The translations under genes and the position numbers were made by a program. From positions 568,532 through 632,531 of the forward strand of contig NZ_KQ948147.1 in the NCBI RefSeq assembly GCF_001513955.1: a stretch of 64,000 bases of DNA. Reading direction: 5' to 3'. This DNA comes from Streptomyces pseudovenezuelae. Its GTDB lineage: Bacteria > Actinomycetota > Actinomycetes > Streptomycetales > Streptomycetaceae. This document shows positions 61,911 to 64,000 of the stretch, one piece after another (the stretch's first letter is position 1; the number at the start of each line of letters is the position of its first letter). The notes below the pieces were generated by a model. The model did no database searches. It saw nothing but the letters and a program-made list of their open reading frames with translations, and was not told the DNA's origin.

Positions 61911-63848
61911 ATGAGCAATCCTGTGGGCATGTCCAGCGATCACACGCAGTCCGTCGAGCGCCCCGCCGGCAGTGCCGAGGCACCCTTCCTCGACCTGCTG
62001 GCCAGGGGCGCGTCCGCCGACGCCTACGAGCAGCCCGTGCTGATCGCCCGCGCCGAGGGACAGCCCCCCGAGCGGCTCGCGGCACTGGAGGAGGCCAAGG
62101 CGGTCGCGCTGCGCGTGCGCTCCGAGTTGGAGGGCCGGCGCCGGCGGGAGGCCGAGCTGTCCGCCCTGTTCGAGACCGCCCACGACCTGGCAGGACTCCG
62201 GGACCTGGACGCCGTGCTGCGGGCCATCGTGCAGCGCGCCCGCTCCCTGCTCGGCACGGACGTCGCCTACCTCAGCCTGCACGACCCGGTGCGGGGCGAC
62301 ACCTACATGCGGGTCACCGAGGGCTCGGTCGCGGCCCGCTTCCAGCAGCTGCGGCTCGGGATGGGCGAGGGGCTCGGCGGACTGGTCGCCCAGACCGCCC
62401 GCCCCTACGTCACCGACGACTACTTCAAGGACGACCGCTTCCAGCACACCCTGACCATCGACTCGGGAGTCCGGGACGAGGGACTGGTCGCCATCCTCGG
62501 CGTACCGCTGACGCTGGGGCACCACGTCATCGGCGTGCTCTTCGCGGCGGACCGGCGTGCCCGGGTCTTCGAGCGGGAGCAGATCGCCCTCCTCGGGTCC
62601 TTCGCCGCGCTGGCCGCGGCCGCCATCGACACCGCGAACCTGCTCACCGAGACCCGCTCGGCCCTGACCGAACTGGAGCGGGCCAACGAGATCATCCGGA
62701 ATCACAGCGGAGTCATCGAGCGCGCCTCCGAGGTCCACGACCGGCTCGCCGAACTGGTGCTGCGCGGCGGCGGGGTCCACGACGTGGCGGCGGCCGTCTC
62801 CCACATCCTCGACGGCGCGGTCGAGTTCACCGAGAGCGCGCCCCCCGAGGCGCTGGAGGCGTCCCGGGCCGAGGGCCACGCCGTACGGCAGGGAGACGAC
62901 TGGATCGCCGCCGTCGCCGCCGGCGGCGAACTGCTGGGTGCGCTGATGCTGCGCGGCCACCCCGGGCTCGACCCCGTGGACCAGCGCACCCTGGAGCGCG
63001 CCGCGATGGTCACCTCGCTGCTCCTGCTGGCCAGACGCTCTGCCGCCGAGGCCGAACAGCGGGTGCGCGGCGAGCTCCTGGACGACCTGCTCGACGTCCG
63101 TGACCGCGACCCCCGGCTGCTGCGCGAGCGGGCCGCCCGGCTGGACGCCGACCTCGACGCCACCCATGTCGTGCTGGCCGCCCGGCTCGACGGCCCGGCG
63201 GCCGACGCCGACCAGGAGGCGGCCGCCCGCAGACGCCTGTGGTCCGCGGCCTCCCACCTCGCCGCCACCCGGCACGGCCTGGCCGCCGCCCGCGACGGCG
63301 GCACCGTCCTGCTCCTGCCCCTCACCGCCGGAGACACGGCCACCGCACTGGCCCGCCGCGTCGCCGGACATCTCGGCAAGGCCGTCCACGAGGCGGTGTC
63401 CGTCGGTGCCTCGGCCCCGGTCCGCGACCTCGTCGTCCACCTGGACGCCGTGGCCGCCGCCTACGCGGAGGGCCGCCGCTGCCTCGACGCGCTGCGCCTC
63501 CTGGGCCGCTCGGGAGACGGGGCCGCGGCCGAGGACTTCGGGTTCCTCGGGCTGCTGCTGGCCGGCGACCGGGACATCGCCGGCTTCGTGGACCGCACCA
63601 TCGGCCAGGTGGTCGCCTACGACGACCGGCGGGGCACCGATCTGCTGCACACCCTCGACGCCTACTTCGCGTGCGGGATGAGCCCGGCCCGCACCAAGGA
63701 CGAGCTGCACGTCCACGTGAACACCGTCGCCCAGCGCCTGGAACGCGTGGGCCGTCTGCTCGGCGAGGACTGGCAGAGTCCGGGCCGCGTGCTGGAGATC
63801 CAGCTCGCGCTGCGGCTGCACCGGTTGTCGGCACCGACCGGACCCTGA
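61911..63848 (+). CDS. GAF-domain PucR-type transcriptional regulator
   Basis: The 645-aa protein begins with a coiled coil (ALRVRSELEGRRRREAELSAL), then a GAF domain with GEGLGGLVAQTARPYVTDD. A central region leads to a PucR C-terminal helix-turn-helix in ARTKDELHVHVNTVAQRLERV. Such proteins sense small ligands and regulate catabolic genes. The adjacent SDR gene has a 16-bp palindrome that is a plausible target. ATG 61911 is chosen; ATG 61929 would remove six residues. A PucR domain on a GAF sensor points to a signal other than purines. Confidence 0.87.
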   Translation: MSNPVGMSSDHTQSVERPAGSAEAPFLDLLARGASADAYEQPVLIARAEGQPPERLAALEEAKAVALRVRSELEGRRRREAELSALFETAHDLAGLRDLDAVLRAIVQRARSLLGTDVAYLSLHDPVRGDTYMRVTEGSVAARFQQLRLGMGEGLGGLVAQTARPYVTDDYFKDDRFQHTLTIDSGVRDEGLVAILGVPLTLGHHVIGVLFAADRRARVFEREQIALLGSFAALAAAAIDTANLLTETRSALTELERANEIIRNHSGVIERASEVHDRLAELVLRGGGVHDVAAAVSHILDGAVEFTESAPPEALEASRAEGHAVRQGDDWIAAVAAGGELLGALMLRGHPGLDPVDQRTLERAAMVTSLLLLARRSAAEAEQRVRGELLDDLLDVRDRDPRLLRERAARLDADLDATHVVLAARLDGPAADADQEAAARRRLWSAASHLAATRHGLAAARDGGTVLLLPLTAGDTATALARRVAGHLGKAVHEAVSVGASAPVRDLVVHLDAVAAAYAEGRRCLDALRLLGRSGDGAAAEDFGFLGLLLAGDRDIAGFVDRTIGQVVAYDDRRGTDLLHTLDAYFACGMSPARTKDELHVHVNTVAQRLERVGRLLGEDWQSPGRVLEIQLALRLHRLSAPTGP

Positions 63849-63896
63849 CCCCCGCACGCACGGGGCGCGCGGGGGCCGGCCGGTCCGGGGCGGGGT

Positions 63897-64000
63897 TCAG
63901 GCGGTCCGGGCGTCCGCCGCCGGAGAGGTGGCCGCCGGCTCCGGTTCGGCGTCCGGGGCGACGTCGGCCAGGTCCCGGTGGCGGGTCTCCTGGGCGACAC
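63897..64000 (-). CDS. C-terminus of a transporter, probably MFS (partial)
   Basis: Only 33 residues are visible, starting VAQETRHRDLADVAPDAEPEPAA and ending at a TGA stop. The sequence resembles the charged cytoplasmic tail of actinomycete MHS/MFS permeases after the last TM. The membrane domain lies outside the window, so the family call is provisional. It converges with the GAF/PucR-type regulator gene across 48 bases of very GC-rich DNA that could form a hairpin. Confidence 0.45.
   Translation of the reverse strand, partial: VAQETRHRDLADVAPDAEPEPAATSPAADARTA

Overview
The window looks like chromosomal DNA of a Streptomyces-type actinomycete. Base composition is very high in G+C, coding frames end codons almost always in G or C, GTG starts are common, and many genes are joined by 4-base ATGA/GTGA overlaps. 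Several families are typical of the genus: MsiK-style sugar ABC importers without an ATPase gene, an Rv1733c-like membrane protein, a DUF6643-like protein and an RsbW-like ATP-binding protein. I see no rRNA, tRNA, CRISPR array, complete insertion sequence or prophage. No organism is named because none can be proved from the sequence alone.

Layout, left to right. 1-4.4 kb: a LacI-type regulator cut by the window edge, a small double-glycine leader peptide gene with a strong terminator, a cyclase-family/ThDP enzyme pair, and the decayed remnant of a DinB-like gene. 4.4-10.4 kb: a long-form GAPDH, a DegT-type aminotransferase, a CelD-like acetyltransferase and a NarL-type two-component system, all on the minus strand. 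10.5-18.8 kb: a methyltransferase, a TOPRIM protein, then a seven-gene sugar operon (Gfo/Idh oxidoreductase, PmoA-like protein, cupin, binding protein, two permeases, YesL-like membrane protein). 18.8-25 kb: a copper ATPase diverging from a His-rich exported protein across three CsoR-like operators, then PhzF and a GH15 hydrolase.

25-34.6 kb: a DeoR/SIS/class II aldolase sugar-phosphate set, two methyltransferases, an AlkB-like oxygenase, a ROK/NUDIX/RpiB set, a 105-bp inverted-repeat element, an epimerase preceded by tandem 14-mers, and a SUKH-like protein. 34.6-41 kb: a TetR/cupin/DUF4865/phosphotriesterase operon diverging from a SHOCT/ABC ATPase/FtsX-type permease operon. 40.9-41.8 kb is gene-poor and filled by six degenerate tandem repeats of about 160 bp. 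41.8-46 kb: a possible Cys-rich small ORF, an RsbW-like ATPase, a small conserved-looking protein, a Cds1-like PLP enzyme, an SRPBCC protein and a second DeoR regulator.

46-64 kb: a large membrane protein whose hydrolase motifs lie on both sides of its membrane region, a beta-helix/AAA ATPase fusion, an Rv1733c-like protein, a MOSC protein, a Pro/Gln-rich protein, a TerD-family protein, an HpnB-like glycosyltransferase, a glutamate racemase-like protein, a PH-domain protein, an O-antigen ligase-like protein, Lnt, a NUDIX hydrolase, a 3-hydroxybutyrate dehydrogenase-like SDR with a perfect 16-bp palindrome at its promoter, a GAF/PucR-type regulator and the C-terminus of a transporter. A recurring feature is a TANNNT -10 box 6-7 bases before the start codon, which predicts leaderless transcripts for at least nine genes.
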